A stretch of 64,000 nt of DNA from Chitinophagales bacterium (GCA_022360175.1 JAKSDI010000093.1:25154-89153); one strand, 5' to 3'. Numbered from the stretch's first letter, positions 15,413 through 26,500 are shown. The notes: generated by a model not told the origin, from the sequence alone. A program made the numbers and translations.

Positions 15413-17557
15413 TTACTTCAATAGTTGAATGAATTCTTCTTCTGTAAGAATTTCTACGGTTCCCAGCGCTGTTGCCTTTTTTAACTTGGATCCTGCTTTC
15501 TCACCAGCTACCAAAATATTTAGATTACCACTTACTGCGCTAATATTTTTTGCACCTGCTGCTTCCGCTTTTTCCTGGGCCTCTTTTCTTCCCATTGTTT
15601 GAAGCGTACCCGTAAAAAGGATTGTTTTGCCAGCAAACGGGCCATCTCCAGAAACAGCTTTAGGTATATCGTCTTCCGTTTGTGTCAGGTTGACGCCTAG
15701 TTCTTCCATCTCCTGAAGCAATGAAACATTATGGCCTTCTGTAAAGTAAGCAATTACATTTTCACCGACCTTGGGGCCAATTTCGTGAATGTTAGTAAAA
15801 CTTTCCAGCGTCCAATCTTTCAGTTCTAGCACATGTTTGATTTCTGCTGCTAATAATTTAGACACCTTTTTACCCATATGGTGAATACTCAGGCTATGCA
15901 GCAATCGATGAATAGGATTTTTCTTAGCTTTTTCGATAGAGGCTTTTAAGTTTTGAGCTGACTTCTCTCCAAAACCTTCCAGTTGGGATATCTTTTCATA
16001 GTCCAGGCGATATACATCCGCAAGTGTCCTTAGCCAGCCTAGCTCATAAAAGCGTTCAATAATTGATTTGCCCATGCCATCAATATCCATGGCATTTTTC
16101 GAGACATGGAAGATGATTTTCTGCAGATTTTGAGCTCCACATACACAGTTAGGACAGCGCCAGGCAGCTTCTCCTTCTTCTCGCTTTAGAGGTATTGCTT
16201 CGTCCGTATCATTGATTGGGCAATAGCGTGGAAATTCGATTGGAGTTTCAGTACCATCTCTTAATTCATCCATTGCTTTGACAATGTAAGGAATCACATC
16301 ACCCGCACGCTCTACCAGAACGGTATCACCCAATCTTAAATCCTTTCCTGTAATGAAATCTTCATTGTGAAGAGAAATAGAAGAGACGGTAACACCAGCA
16401 AGCTGTACGGGCTCAATTTTTGCAACCGGAGTAATAGAACCTATTTTACCAACCTGATATTCTACATGTTGCAAACGACTGGTAGCTTGCTTTGCCTTAA
16501 ACTTATAAGCGATTGCCCAGCGAGGGTGATGACTGGTATATCCTGTGCGCTCTTGTAATACGCGGTCATTTACTTTGACTACCATGCCGTCTATCTCATA
16601 TTCATAAGACTCTCTGCGTTCTTCCCATGCTTGACAGAACTCAACGACTTCTTTTATATTCTTGCCTACTTTACGCTCCGCTTTATCTTTATTAGGGACT
16701 TTAAAACCAAGTTGAACCAACATGTCCAGGCTAGCTTCATGGGTAGCAAATTGATCACTTATATCATTACCGGATTCGTCTACAGCATATCCCAGTGTAT
16801 AAATAAAGGCTTCCAATCCTCTTTGCTCTACTTCTTTGGGATCTTTCATACGTAGTCCACCAGTAGCTGTATTTCGGGCATTTGCGAAAAGCGATTGTCC
16901 TTCTTTTTCTCTGGCTTCATTGATTTTTACAAATTTATCTTTCCTAATCAAGACCTCGCCCCTCAATTCTACCTTATAGATACCATATTTTTGAAAATCC
17001 GCCTTTAAGGGTATCGACCGTATTACTTTGGCATTATTGGTGATCTCTTCTCCCATGGTGCCATTTCCCCGCGTAGCCGCTCTGGTTAATAATCCATTTT
17101 CATAAACCAATGCGATACTACCACCGTCGTATTTTGGTTCTACAGCATATTCAATAGCTTGGTCTTCTGGTAGATTGGCATATCTTTTTATCTGTGCATC
17201 AAATTCAAAGAGGTCATCCCCATTGTAAGAATTAGCTAATGACAACATAGGTGCCAAGTGTTCTACTGACGAGAAATCACTTGTAAGATCAGTAGATACT
17301 CTTTGAGTAGGCGAGTCTGGAGTAATCAGCTCAGGAAATTCCTGTTCTATCTTTTCCAACATTTTGAATAACTGATCATACTCATAATCACTAATCACCG
17401 GATCATTTAAAATATAGTATCTGTGTTCGTGATATATGATCAAATTGCGCAGTTCTTCCGCTCTTTCAATTACAGGGCGCTGATTAATTGCACCTTCTTC
17501 CGATAGAAATTCCTTAGAAAGATTGTAAAAGAATCTTTGTTTTTCCTGGCTATACAT
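15413..17557 (-). CDS. ligA: NAD-dependent DNA ligase
   Basis: This 714-residue LigA seals nicks in replication and repair using NAD. The adenylation site is Lys142 in EPKYDGG, with RGNGTMGEE downstream. Domains in order are Ia, adenylation, OB fold, zinc finger, helix-hairpin-helix repeats (about 500-620) and a C-terminal BRCT domain (about 635-714). The zinc finger is unusual: the common CPxC start reads CPIN (Cys446), and the second half is Cys468, Cys471, Cys473 (CPNCVCG). Four cysteines remain, but in altered spacing. The lipoprotein gene upstream ends 6 nt from the ligA start, which suggests co-transcription. Confidence 0.96.
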   Translation of the reverse strand: MYSQEKQRFFYNLSKEFLSEEGAINQRPVIERAEELRNLIIYHEHRYYILNDPVISDYEYDQLFKMLEKIEQEFPELITPDSPTQRVSTDLTSDFSSVEHLAPMLSLANSYNGDDLFEFDAQIKRYANLPEDQAIEYAVEPKYDGGSIALVYENGLLTRAATRGNGTMGEEITNNAKVIRSIPLKADFQKYGIYKVELRGEVLIRKDKFVKINEAREKEGQSLFANARNTATGGLRMKDPKEVEQRGLEAFIYTLGYAVDESGNDISDQFATHEASLDMLVQLGFKVPNKDKAERKVGKNIKEVVEFCQAWEERRESYEYEIDGMVVKVNDRVLQERTGYTSHHPRWAIAYKFKAKQATSRLQHVEYQVGKIGSITPVAKIEPVQLAGVTVSSISLHNEDFITGKDLRLGDTVLVERAGDVIPYIVKAMDELRDGTETPIEFPRYCPINDTDEAIPLKREEGEAAWRCPNCVCGAQNLQKIIFHVSKNAMDIDGMGKSIIERFYELGWLRTLADVYRLDYEKISQLEGFGEKSAQNLKASIEKAKKNPIHRLLHSLSIHHMGKKVSKLLAAEIKHVLELKDWTLESFTNIHEIGPKVGENVIAYFTEGHNVSLLQEMEELGVNLTQTEDDIPKAVSGDGPFAGKTILFTGTLQTMGRKEAQEKAEAAGAKNISAVSGNLNILVAGEKAGSKLKKATALGTVEILTEEEFIQLLK

Positions 17558-17563
17558 GGACGA

Positions 17564-18232
17564 TTATTGTTTGTAAACGCAGAATACCTGATTGGTTTTG
17601 GCTTCCTGATAATTGTTTAAATGAATAGCGACTACTTCTTCATAACCAACAGCATCTTCTTCACAGGTGGGAAGATTGTCAATCTTATCGGGATTGACAA
17701 AACGTAACACATACAACCACCCGTTTTTGAGTAGTACATTATTATACTTGGTATAGTAAGAGAAATTACCATTCTGGATATCAAACAAACGGATATCTCT
17801 ATTGATGATACTACTCCCTTTATCTATAATCAGGTGTTTCTGGGCATCATAACCTAAAAAAAATAAATGATTTTCTTGTGAAACATCGATCCATTCTTCC
17901 ATCCCTTTCGGTCGATACTGGATATTTTCTCCAGAAAGGGCACTATGTCCTTGTGTACGTACTTCTACTGATCCATAATCAAAATAACGGCCATTACCAG
18001 CAATTTTAACAGAGTCAGGTGACTGTGTACCATTAATGATACCGACATTATATTCTAAAATAAAGTCAGTCTCGGGATCTATGAGATCAGGAACTTCTGC
18101 AGAGCTTGGTTGATGATCATCCGTATTTTGATTAGTTACTGTGGGCTCTGTATTTTGAGTGACATTGGGCTCTGAGTTACAAGCTCCCAATAGCAACAGT
18201 AATGGAATGAGGAATAATGAATTGAGTTTCAT
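17564..18232 (-). CDS. Hypothetical lipoprotein
   Basis: Starting at ATG 18232 (a longer frame begins at 18274 but would put 14 residues before the signal peptide), this gives 222 residues. A signal peptide with lipobox LLLLGAC precedes Cys19, so it should be lipid-anchored. The mature start is a Thr/Asn/Glu-rich linker, followed by a compact region with no recognised family (VGIINGTQSPDSVKIAG, LFDIQNGNFSYYTKYN). It ends 6 nt before ligA and may share its transcript, although no functional link is apparent. Confidence 0.75.
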   Translation of the reverse strand: MKLNSLFLIPLLLLLGACNSEPNVTQNTEPTVTNQNTDDHQPSSAEVPDLIDPETDFILEYNVGIINGTQSPDSVKIAGNGRYFDYGSVEVRTQGHSALSGENIQYRPKGMEEWIDVSQENHLFFLGYDAQKHLIIDKGSSIINRDIRLFDIQNGNFSYYTKYNNVLLKNGWLYVLRFVNPDKIDNLPTCEEDAVGYEEVVAIHLNNYQEAKTNQVFCVYKQ

Positions 18233-18364
18233 GAAATGGTTTTTGTAAAGCGACAGAGGTATATAATATTTCAAAAAATTCTAAGCAATGATCAAAAAGA
18301 TTTACTGTTTCTCGGTGAAGGCAAGAAACATAAAATATAGACTAATTTTTGAAGAGTATGAGTA

Positions 18365-19195
18365 CTAAGTAAAATGCTTTAGCATAATAACTTCTTTCTC
18401 ACTCAAATGGCGAAACCATCCTCTGGGAAGGTCTTTTTTGGTCAAACCAGCAATATAGACTCTATCCAATTTCATTACCTCATACCCTAAGTGTTCAAAA
18501 ATTCTCCGTACTATGCGATTACGGCCTATATGAATTTCTATTCCTACTTCTTTTTTATTGCCTCTTTTGTTATAACCAACAGCATCTACAGGGGTAAAGC
18601 CATCTTCCAGAGTCAACCCTTCTCTAATACGTTCTATATCTTCTTCACTGACCTCTTTGTCCAATACTACATGATATACCTTTTTAGTTTCATGGCTGGG
18701 ATGGGATAGTTTTTTGGTTAAATCCCCATCATTGGTCATAAGCAGGAGCCCTGTAGTTTCTCTATCTAGCCTACCCACAGGAAATATACGTTCTTTTACA
18801 CGATCACCTATGATATCCATTACCGTTTTTCTTCCTCTTTCGTCTTTTACAGTAGTGATATAACCTCTGGGTTTATTAAGTAAGAGGTATACTTTTTTTT
18901 CTTCTGGCTTGATCAGTTTTCCTTTAAACTTTACAACATCATTTTTTTGTATCTGGTATCCTGGCTCTAGGATTTTTTCTCCATTTACGCTTACCAATCC
19001 GTCTTTGATATAAGTAGCGGCTTGTCTTCGAGAGCATATACCACAATGCGCAACGTATTTATTCAAGCGCATTCCTTCTGTAGATTCGGTATTAGGCAAA
19101 GGGGCCGCTTTCTTCTTTTTTTGATTAAAAGAAGAACGTTTCTTGGAGCCTACATTCTTTCTCCCCCTGGAATACTTGTTGTTATCTCTAGGCAT
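18365..19195 (-). CDS. RluB/RsuA-type pseudouridine synthase
   Basis: About 276 residues from ATG 19195; GTG at 19213 would add six residues. A basic low-complexity N-terminus (RGRKNVGSKKRSSFNQKKKK) precedes an S4 RNA-binding domain (MRLNKYVAHCGICSRRQA). The catalytic domain carries Asp in GRLDRETTGLLLMTNDGDL. Enzymes of this family convert uridine to pseudouridine in 23S (RluB) or 16S (RsuA) rRNA. The C-terminal GRNRIVRRIFEHLGY and LDRVYIAGL blocks are typical. The extended Lys/Arg tail at the N-terminus is common in Bacteroidota members. The exact rRNA target is not shown by the sequence. Confidence 0.9.
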   Translation of the reverse strand: MPRDNNKYSRGRKNVGSKKRSSFNQKKKKAAPLPNTESTEGMRLNKYVAHCGICSRRQAATYIKDGLVSVNGEKILEPGYQIQKNDVVKFKGKLIKPEEKKVYLLLNKPRGYITTVKDERGRKTVMDIIGDRVKERIFPVGRLDRETTGLLLMTNDGDLTKKLSHPSHETKKVYHVVLDKEVSEEDIERIREGLTLEDGFTPVDAVGYNKRGNKKEVGIEIHIGRNRIVRRIFEHLGYEVMKLDRVYIAGLTKKDLPRGWFRHLSEKEVIMLKHFT

Positions 19196-19243
19196 TTTTT
19201 TTCTTTTGACCACTTATATTAATTGCTGAAGCTATTTCAAAAG

Positions 19244-21784
19244 CTAGAAAGGTATATCCTCGTCATCATTCATTTTGGAAGGGCGAGTGATGATATTGGT
19301 TTGTGGGTTTTCAAAGGTATCATCTGGCAGATTACTAAAGTCTGGATCATCCAAATCAGCAAATCTGGCATATTCAGCATCAAACCGCATACGTATGGTT
19401 TCTAATGCGCCATGACGGTGTTTGGCTACAATAACTTCCGCCACTCCTTTTAAAGACATTCCTTCTTCATCTTCCAGTATGTCGTAGTATTCGGGGCGAT
19501 AAATGAAGGAAACGATATCGGCATCCTGTTCAATAGAGCCTGATTCCCTCAAATCCGACAACTGTGGCCGCTTCGTTCCACCCCGCGTTTCCACCGCACG
19601 GCTCAACTGTGAAAGTGCAATAACAGGGACATTCAACTCCTTGGCCAATCCCTTTAATGCGCGAGAAATAGCACTTACCTCCTGTTCACGGTTTCCTTTA
19701 CTATCACCACCGCCACTCATAAGCTGCAGATAATCAATAATAACCAGGTCGATATCGTGCTGCATCTTCATACGGCGGCATTTTGCTCGTAGCTCAAATA
19801 CATTGATACCAGGTGTATCATCTATATAGATAGGCACTTCGCTCACCCGTTCCAAAGCTGCATTCAATTGCTCCCATTCATATTCCTCCAACTGACCATT
19901 ACGCATTTTCATACCCGAAATCTCAGCTTCCATCGCAATGATACGCTGCGCTAGCTGTAGAGCTGACATCTCCAATGAGAAAAATGCAACGGGCTTTTTA
20001 AAGGTCATTGAGGCATTTCGAGCAAGGGAAAGTGTAAGCGCCGTATTGTGTGTAACGGTCATATCACCAAGTAAAAAACGTCTATTACCATCTATTTCGA
20101 ATCCGTAATAATCATCTACTTTGTCATATTCTAGTTTTATACCTGTCACTTGCCAGTTAATATTGCTTTTCCAGGGAACAGCCTGTTTCCTGACTATCCT
20201 TACAGGAATTTCATCAATATTACCATATATTCTCAGGCGATAAACCTCCGTTTCAAATCCTATCGATTTAATACGAGCAATTTTTGGTTTGAGAGAAACT
20301 CTATAGCCAAGGCTATCGCACAAGAATTTAATCTGAAGTGCAAGCTTTTTATTTTTCTGAGCAATTTCATAGCCATTGGACTGTTTGAGGTAATGCCCAT
20401 CAGAATCAATTAAACCTGCTAATAGTTCAAGTCTTTTTCTCTTGCTGTTGCAAAGGTATTGATGTGGGATATGTTTATTTTGTAGCAATCCTAGTTTGCG
20501 CAGTTCTCCTTGTAGTGAATATCCATGAGGGCTACCATAAGGGTTACAAATGCGGTGTTCTGGACATTTATATTTATAAGTGTACGTTTTGAGCAGAAGT
20601 CCAAGTTCATTTGCATACTCTTCTAAATATTCAATTACTTCTTCATCTCTATTGATAATATTACTTTTATAAGAAGAACCATCTCCCAACCATAATCCCA
20701 GGAAATAAGACGCTATAGGAACTCTTTTTTCTTGAAAATCGATTGCTACCTTATATCCTTTATAATTAGATTGGAATTTGGAAGATTTTCCAAGATATTC
20801 TGCAACAGAAATGTCAAGTATACTGCCTCTCTCTCCTTTTCCTTCAACTCTACTCTTTTTTAGAGATAGAATATGGCTTTCATTTACCCGATAGTCCATC
20901 CCTTTATTTTGGCGAACCCAATACATCCGTTCTCTTCCTCTTGCAAGGGAGAGTACCTTACGTGGAGTTGAATTATCGCCCATGAGTAAATCTCCAACAC
21001 TGATATCCTCAACTTTCTTGATGGTACCATCATACATTAAAACAGGAGTCCCTTTGCCAAGGCATTTCCCCATCCCCGGTCTGGCGGCTATGATAATCAA
21101 GTCAGATCGCTGCAATCCAGAAGTGAGTCGGTCAAAATCAGTAAAGCCTGTAGGTACCCCGGTTAGGCCATCTGTTTTGGTACGCAGCTCTTCCATTTGC
21201 TTTTGAGCCTTTGCAGCAAGAGAAGACATACTTTCAAAGCCTCGGCTCATATTTTGCTGGGCAATAGAGAAAAGCCCCTGCTCTGCATCATCCAACAACT
21301 GAAATACATCAGAAGTATCTTCAAAAGCGTCCTTGATGATTTTGGTAGATACGCGAATTAGTTCACGCTGTACAAATTTCTGAGCGATGATACGAGAATG
21401 GTATTCTATATTGGCTGCGGAAGCAATCTTATTGGTAAGCTCTACAAGGTAGTAGGGGCCTCCAACTGCTTCTAAATCTCCCGTTTTTTTTAGTTCCTCA
21501 GTAACAGTCAACAGATCTATAGGCTGCGATTTTTCAAATAAGCGCAACATCGCCTTATAGATCAACTGGTGAGCATCTACATAAAAACTATCAGATCTGA
21601 TGATATCAAGTACTATGGTAAGGGCTTCTTTATCCAGCATCAGTGCACCAAGCACAGCCTCTTCTAGTGGAATAGCCTGAGGTTGTACCTTGCCAAACAC
21701 AAAGTTTGACAGGTCTTCACCGCGTTTTTTTCCTCGGTTGCGTATACTTGGTAATTTTTTGTCCTGATCCTTTTCGCCGGCCAT
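19244..21784 (-). CDS. dnaB: Replicative DNA helicase with intein
   Basis: The 846-residue precursor is DnaB interrupted by a 340-residue intein. The N-extein has the DnaB N-terminal domain (about 35-140) and the start of the RecA-like helicase core up to ARPGMGK (Lys240). The intein occupies 241-580, and the C-extein resumes with Thr581 to complete the Walker A motif GMGKT. Later motifs are LVIIDYLQLM (Walker B), SRALKGLAKELNVPVIALSQ and LRESGSIEQDADIVSF. The spliced protein would be about 506 residues, normal for DnaB, which unwinds DNA at the replication fork as a hexamer. Activity depends on splicing, because the intein splits the ATP-binding loop. Confidence 0.96.
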   Translation of the reverse strand: MAGEKDQDKKLPSIRNRGKKRGEDLSNFVFGKVQPQAIPLEEAVLGALMLDKEALTIVLDIIRSDSFYVDAHQLIYKAMLRLFEKSQPIDLLTVTEELKKTGDLEAVGGPYYLVELTNKIASAANIEYHSRIIAQKFVQRELIRVSTKIIKDAFEDTSDVFQLLDDAEQGLFSIAQQNMSRGFESMSSLAAKAQKQMEELRTKTDGLTGVPTGFTDFDRLTSGLQRSDLIIIAARPGMGKCLGKGTPVLMYDGTIKKVEDISVGDLLMGDNSTPRKVLSLARGRERMYWVRQNKGMDYRVNESHILSLKKSRVEGKGERGSILDISVAEYLGKSSKFQSNYKGYKVAIDFQEKRVPIASYFLGLWLGDGSSYKSNIINRDEEVIEYLEEYANELGLLLKTYTYKYKCPEHRICNPYGSPHGYSLQGELRKLGLLQNKHIPHQYLCNSKRKRLELLAGLIDSDGHYLKQSNGYEIAQKNKKLALQIKFLCDSLGYRVSLKPKIARIKSIGFETEVYRLRIYGNIDEIPVRIVRKQAVPWKSNINWQVTGIKLEYDKVDDYYGFEIDGNRRFLLGDMTVTHNTALTLSLARNASMTFKKPVAFFSLEMSALQLAQRIIAMEAEISGMKMRNGQLEEYEWEQLNAALERVSEVPIYIDDTPGINVFELRAKCRRMKMQHDIDLVIIDYLQLMSGGGDSKGNREQEVSAISRALKGLAKELNVPVIALSQLSRAVETRGGTKRPQLSDLRESGSIEQDADIVSFIYRPEYYDILEDEEGMSLKGVAEVIVAKHRHGALETIRMRFDAEYARFADLDDPDFSNLPDDTFENPQTNIITRPSKMNDDEDIPF
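20045..21064 (-). mobile_element. DnaB P-loop intein with LAGLIDADG homing endonuclease
   Basis: The intein begins with Cys241 (CLGKGTPVLMYDG), shows a block B-type NESH motif (residues 301-304) and ends with THN before Thr581. Thus Cys1, the penultimate His, the terminal Asn and the +1 Thr needed for class 1 splicing are all present. Two dodecapeptide motifs mark the endonuclease: YFLGLWLGDGS (about 360-370) and LLAGLIDSDGH (about 454-464). Both acidic residues are kept, so homing may still be active. The insertion point in the P-loop is a favoured intein site because the DNA there hardly varies. Confidence 0.95.
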
Positions 21785-21814
21785 AATTCTATCTGTGATC
21801 TATTCTTTAACACA

Positions 21815-21822
21815 CAAATCTA
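21815..21822 (-). promoter_or_regulatory. dnaB -7 promoter box
   Basis: The minus strand reads TAGATTTG, a perfect TAnnTTTG box, 30 bp before the dnaB ATG. No clear -33 TTG was found at the right distance, so the call is moderate. Confidence 0.5.
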
Positions 21823-22020
21823 CAAGATAATGAATAAAGTTGCAGGTAGTACGCATAGCATTTTTGGATGCTAAATGAAAAAGACTTATTTTGAAATATC
21901 TAACCTTTTATGCCTCTTCGTTTTATGTGAATTTGCTGTAACAAATTTCTATAACCCCATTATATAAATATACACTTTAATTAACACAGCCATATTTTCT
22001 TGGCTGAAATCCAAAACACC

Positions 22021-23502
22021 ATGAAATCAGAACAAACCCCTCGTTCTTCCAGAAACAAATCACTGCTCTTTTTTCTATTATTATTAATTGGTATTGGTAC
22101 AGGCATAGGTTGGTGGATCAATCGCGATACCTCAGAACAACAAGTAAATGCTGAAGATCATGAGATAATAGGAACAAATAATGATGCGGCAAGCACCCAA
22201 AAAACAATAAAACCTCCATTCCCGTCTTTCCAGCTGGAAGGGACCCAATTAATCATAGAACAACCTGAGCAGGCAAGTGTCCATAGACTACCTTCAGGAA
22301 CAGTACTGGAAATTCCTGCAAATGCTTTTGTTGATGCAGCTGGCAATTTGATTACGGAAGCAGTAGAAATTACATTCAAAGAGTATCGCGATGCGGCGGA
22401 AATCATTACTTCCGGCATTCCAATGCGTGTTTATAATAAAGATGGCACCGAAGGCTGGATGCAAACTGCCGGAATGTTTGAAATGAGGGCAAGTAGCCAG
22501 GGAGAGATTGCTGAAATTGCGAATGGTCAATCAGTTGAAGTACAGTTCGTATCTGATGTAGATGGTGCATATGATTTCTGGAATTATGATGAAACAGTGG
22601 GCAATTGGGTGAACCTCGGAGCATCTGAAGCACCTCAGGCAATTGCCGTATCTGATGGAGGGCACGGTAGCGATGACTCGGAAGAGGTAAGTCGTCTAGA
22701 AGAATTAACGCGTACTCGCCCAAACCAACCAGAACTCGAAGAAGGAAATATCCTTGGGTTTACAGATTTGGATGTAAGCCATATACCTGAATTACAAGGC
22801 CAAAGCCCCGTTATGTTGGCTTATGCAGGGAATGATCCTAAAATGGCACCAAGCAAAAACGAATGGGTGCACAAAGCTAACTGGTTTAAGAAAAAGATTC
22901 ACCCAACTAAAAAAGCAGGGGTCTATGAATTGACTTTGCTTGGTGAAAAGATGTACAGTATTCCGGTAAAAAAGGCTTTGACAGGGGCCGATCTGGAAAG
23001 AGCAAAAGCAAAATATGCTCAATTGATGGCAGAGTATGAAGCAAATATAGCTTTATTGAGAGACCGGAATGAAATGGTTCGAAAAGCGCAATCCTTCCGT
23101 CGTATTATGAGTTTGGATGCAACGGGGATATACAATTATGATATCCTGCTCAAACAAGATAATGCAGTGCCTCTTATGGCTGATTTTGATTTTGATGATT
23201 TACCTGCTGCTGCAAAATCTTATGTTACGGTTTATCTGATTACTGGGGATGGCAAAGTTGTAGTAGGTTTACCTCAACATGATTGGAATAAGATAAGAAT
23301 TAATACATCAGCAGATAACAAAATGCTGGCGGTACTTCCTAATGATAAAGTAGCTCTTTTTTCACAAAGTTCATTTGAAGCAGAAAAAGAAAATATAGAA
23401 TCTGCACGTGGTAATGATTATCTTTTTGAAATGTCTGTCGAGGATCAATCTGTTAGCTCAGTAGAAGATTTAAAAGCTTTATTGGAAAAAGCCAGTTCAT
23501 AA
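22021..23502 (+). CDS. Membrane-anchored protein of unknown function
   Basis: From ATG 22021 the protein has 493 residues; a TTG 21 bp upstream is a less likely start. One N-terminal membrane helix (LLFFLLLLIGIGTGIGWW) points the rest out of the cytoplasm. A Bacteroidota-type beta-sandwich follows (SVHRLPSGTVLEIPANAFVD, EAVEITFKEYRDAAEIITSG), a module often seen in surface proteins of this phylum but without a known activity. The second half is Lys/Glu-rich with a helical segment near residues 320-365. It is 9 bp upstream of the WG-repeat gene, so the two are probably made together and may act together at the envelope. Confidence 0.75.
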   Translation: MKSEQTPRSSRNKSLLFFLLLLIGIGTGIGWWINRDTSEQQVNAEDHEIIGTNNDAASTQKTIKPPFPSFQLEGTQLIIEQPEQASVHRLPSGTVLEIPANAFVDAAGNLITEAVEITFKEYRDAAEIITSGIPMRVYNKDGTEGWMQTAGMFEMRASSQGEIAEIANGQSVEVQFVSDVDGAYDFWNYDETVGNWVNLGASEAPQAIAVSDGGHGSDDSEEVSRLEELTRTRPNQPELEEGNILGFTDLDVSHIPELQGQSPVMLAYAGNDPKMAPSKNEWVHKANWFKKKIHPTKKAGVYELTLLGEKMYSIPVKKALTGADLERAKAKYAQLMAEYEANIALLRDRNEMVRKAQSFRRIMSLDATGIYNYDILLKQDNAVPLMADFDFDDLPAAAKSYVTVYLITGDGKVVVGLPQHDWNKIRINTSADNKMLAVLPNDKVALFSQSSFEAEKENIESARGNDYLFEMSVEDQSVSSVEDLKALLEKASS

Positions 23503-23511
23503 GTTTGAAAG

Positions 23512-26500
23512 ATGAATAGGCTAATATTTTTGCTTTGCCTGCTATTATTTGTTATTAGCAGGCAAAGCTATTGTCAGGATGTAGTGCAGAATTCCAGTAC
23601 TGTGATCGATGTATATCCAGTAAGGGTTAATCATAAATTTGGGTTTGTCAAATTTTATCAGTTTGGCAATACTGTAATTACGGATACATTGGTAGCACCC
23701 CGCTATGATTATATCGGAGATGTTAACCTCCCCTGGAATACTGCTGGTAGCCAGGTAGATAGGTCTCCTTTTCGACTATTTGAATTGAACGAAAAAGTAG
23801 GCCTGTTAGATCCTTTTTTGAAAGAGGCGCTCCCCAATCATTATAAGCGTATTCGACCATTAAGTGAACGTTATTTTGCAGTAGAATTGGATTCTTTGTT
23901 CTTGTTGTTAGACCATAAACAAAACAAGATACTCTTTGAAAGTACCTGCTATGATGATATTCGACTGGCAGATACACTGGAGAATGGGACTGCCTACTTT
24001 TTTGTAAAAAAGGGTATTCAATGGGGAATAAGGAGTAGTGCAGGAAAAGTGCTGGCAAAGCCTTCATACCTGGATATCCGACAAGCTGGATTTAGTGGGT
24101 ATTATAAAGTAAAGCCCGATCAAAAAGCAGGCTGGTTGTTAGTTGATATTCATGGCAAACGGATACTTGAAAAAAGATATACCGATGTAATGGCTGCGGG
24201 GCCTAATTTAGTGGCTTTTTTAGAAAATGGACGCTGGCAGTTGTTGGCTAGAGAGGAGAATGAAAAAGACAAGGGCTTTAATGCGATAGGCCCTTTTATG
24301 GAAATGCTGGAAAAGGTAAATGATAGCCTCCTCATTGCAGTGACGGTAAAACCACTAACTATTGAACTTTGGAGTATTACGGGGCAAGAGCCCATCACGA
24401 GCTTTAATGACGTTTCTCCAGCAGGAGAAAATAAGCGTCCTGTAGATGATGAATCTGGTAGGGATAATCCTTATTATCCATGGGTCTTTCCTTTAGATAG
24501 TTTATATGTTACCTTTTGTGCTGGTTATACCGGCAATGGTTATAAGGACCGCCTGATGGACATTAAGGAAACTTATCGCTCTCCAACGTATACTGCTATT
24601 TATCCTACTGGAAAAGTTGGCTTTTATAAGGCAAACTTATTTGGCAATTGGGGGCTTTTGGTTCCAAGTAATGGGTCAGATTTATTATTACCATTTGAAT
24701 ATAGTGAGATAAGTGATTTTAAAGGATCTTTTCTATGGATGAAATCAAAGGGAGCATATGGGGTCTTAGGAGCAGAAGGGTACCGCCTGGATACTTTACC
24801 TTGTGTTTATGATAATATATCCCTGGTGCCAGGCAAAGATTCGGTATATGTTCATTTATCTGGGCAGACTATTCTCTATTCATTGGATGATAATATTCGT
24901 TTTAAATCAGAAGGGATTTTTGACAATTTATCAATTATCGCTCAAAACTCAGCAGCAATAAAAGAGGCCGTCACAATTGAAAAGACAAGGGCCAGTCAAT
25001 ATAGAGGAGAGGCCGGGATTCAAGGTGAATTAGTAACCATAGAAAAAAATAACGCAATTGTAGTTGAAAAAAGGATGCGAATACAGCGTGATTTTGGAGG
25101 TTATGATACCAAAACGAAGTGGTCTGCTTCTATACCTTTGAACAATAAGCCGGCCTGGCTAATGGAAATTAAGGAGGATAAAATAATTGCATTCCATAAA
25201 GATGGAACATCAGTAAGCAATCCACTTATCTCATCTTTTTATGAAGCCCCTGTAAAGGAAATTGTTTTTTTTGATGTAGAAAGTGGAATGATTATTCCTA
25301 CCCCAAATATAATAGGTATTCGTCCATTCGATAAGCATTACAAGTATACTGCCTTCATTGATAGAAATGGCCTAATGGGCTTGATAGATAGAGACGGGAA
25401 GGAGTGTATAATTAATGGAGAAGCTCTACGCTATCCTTTTATAGGCCCCTTTGTTGCTGGTCGGGCACGTGTTTGTAGAGATGCTCAGCTTACTTGTATA
25501 GAACCTGAAGAAAACCTCAGTTTACCCTACAAGTATCGCATTAATAGCCCCGCTTTTTTTAAACCAGAATTTAATCTTCAATTCAATGTTGATCGTTCTC
25601 GGGAAGAACGTTCTAAAGCAGGCCTGATATTTGCGATGGCAAAAACACCCGATGTGCCTTACAGGTGGGGGTATATTAATGGAGATGGAGAATCAGTTAT
25701 TCAGACGGATGCCGGATATGTAAAAGATTTTGGAATCGACAGTACGGCACTAATTTTACGCTCCAATAAACGCAATGATGCCTATGGCCGGCCAGATGCA
25801 GATTATGGTGTTTTGAGTTGGGATGGTACAGAAGTTTTAGAGACAGATTTTTCTCAGATTATCCGCTTGGAAAACCACTTTCAGGTGTCCGTAGATAGTA
25901 CACCTACTTTTTTCTTCACCCAAAAAGGGCATGAAATTTTTATAAATCCTACCCGTTTACGCCCGTTCTCCGAAGGAATTGCTCAGTTTAAAGATGAATA
26001 TGGATATTGGGGATATGTTGATACTGCCGGACAAATATTGATACCACCGCAGTTTACTCAGGCACGGCCTTTTTCAAATGGAATGGCATTAGTAGCAGAT
26101 ACGAGTGGCCAATGCATATTTATCAATAAAAAAGGAGAAACTGCTTTTAAAACTGACTTCAGTGTTAAGCAATGGCGTGGAATAGGTGATTTTCATAATG
26201 GATTAGCCTGGTATAAAGGATTGGGGTGGTCCTGGGGAGCTTATGATAAACAGGGACAGGCGATCATTCCTGCTTCGTATTATTATCAAATTAAAGGAGA
26301 AGGGCTACCAAAGTTGGATGAATCTTATTCCCTGCCAATGGATTTTGTAAAGGGGATAGCAGCGGTCGCTAAAATGGATGAAAGAGGCCATGCTTATGCC
26401 GCAATTATTGATACAACAGGAACACTCATCTTTGAGGATAAAAACATCAGCCATATCAGCTCTTTTAATACAATAGGGTTAGCTACCTATACTGCTAAAA

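Noticed and set aside
19244..21784. A gene fusion or frameshift in dnaB
   Set aside because: The 340-residue insertion has all intein splicing residues and restores the Walker A motif exactly on removal.
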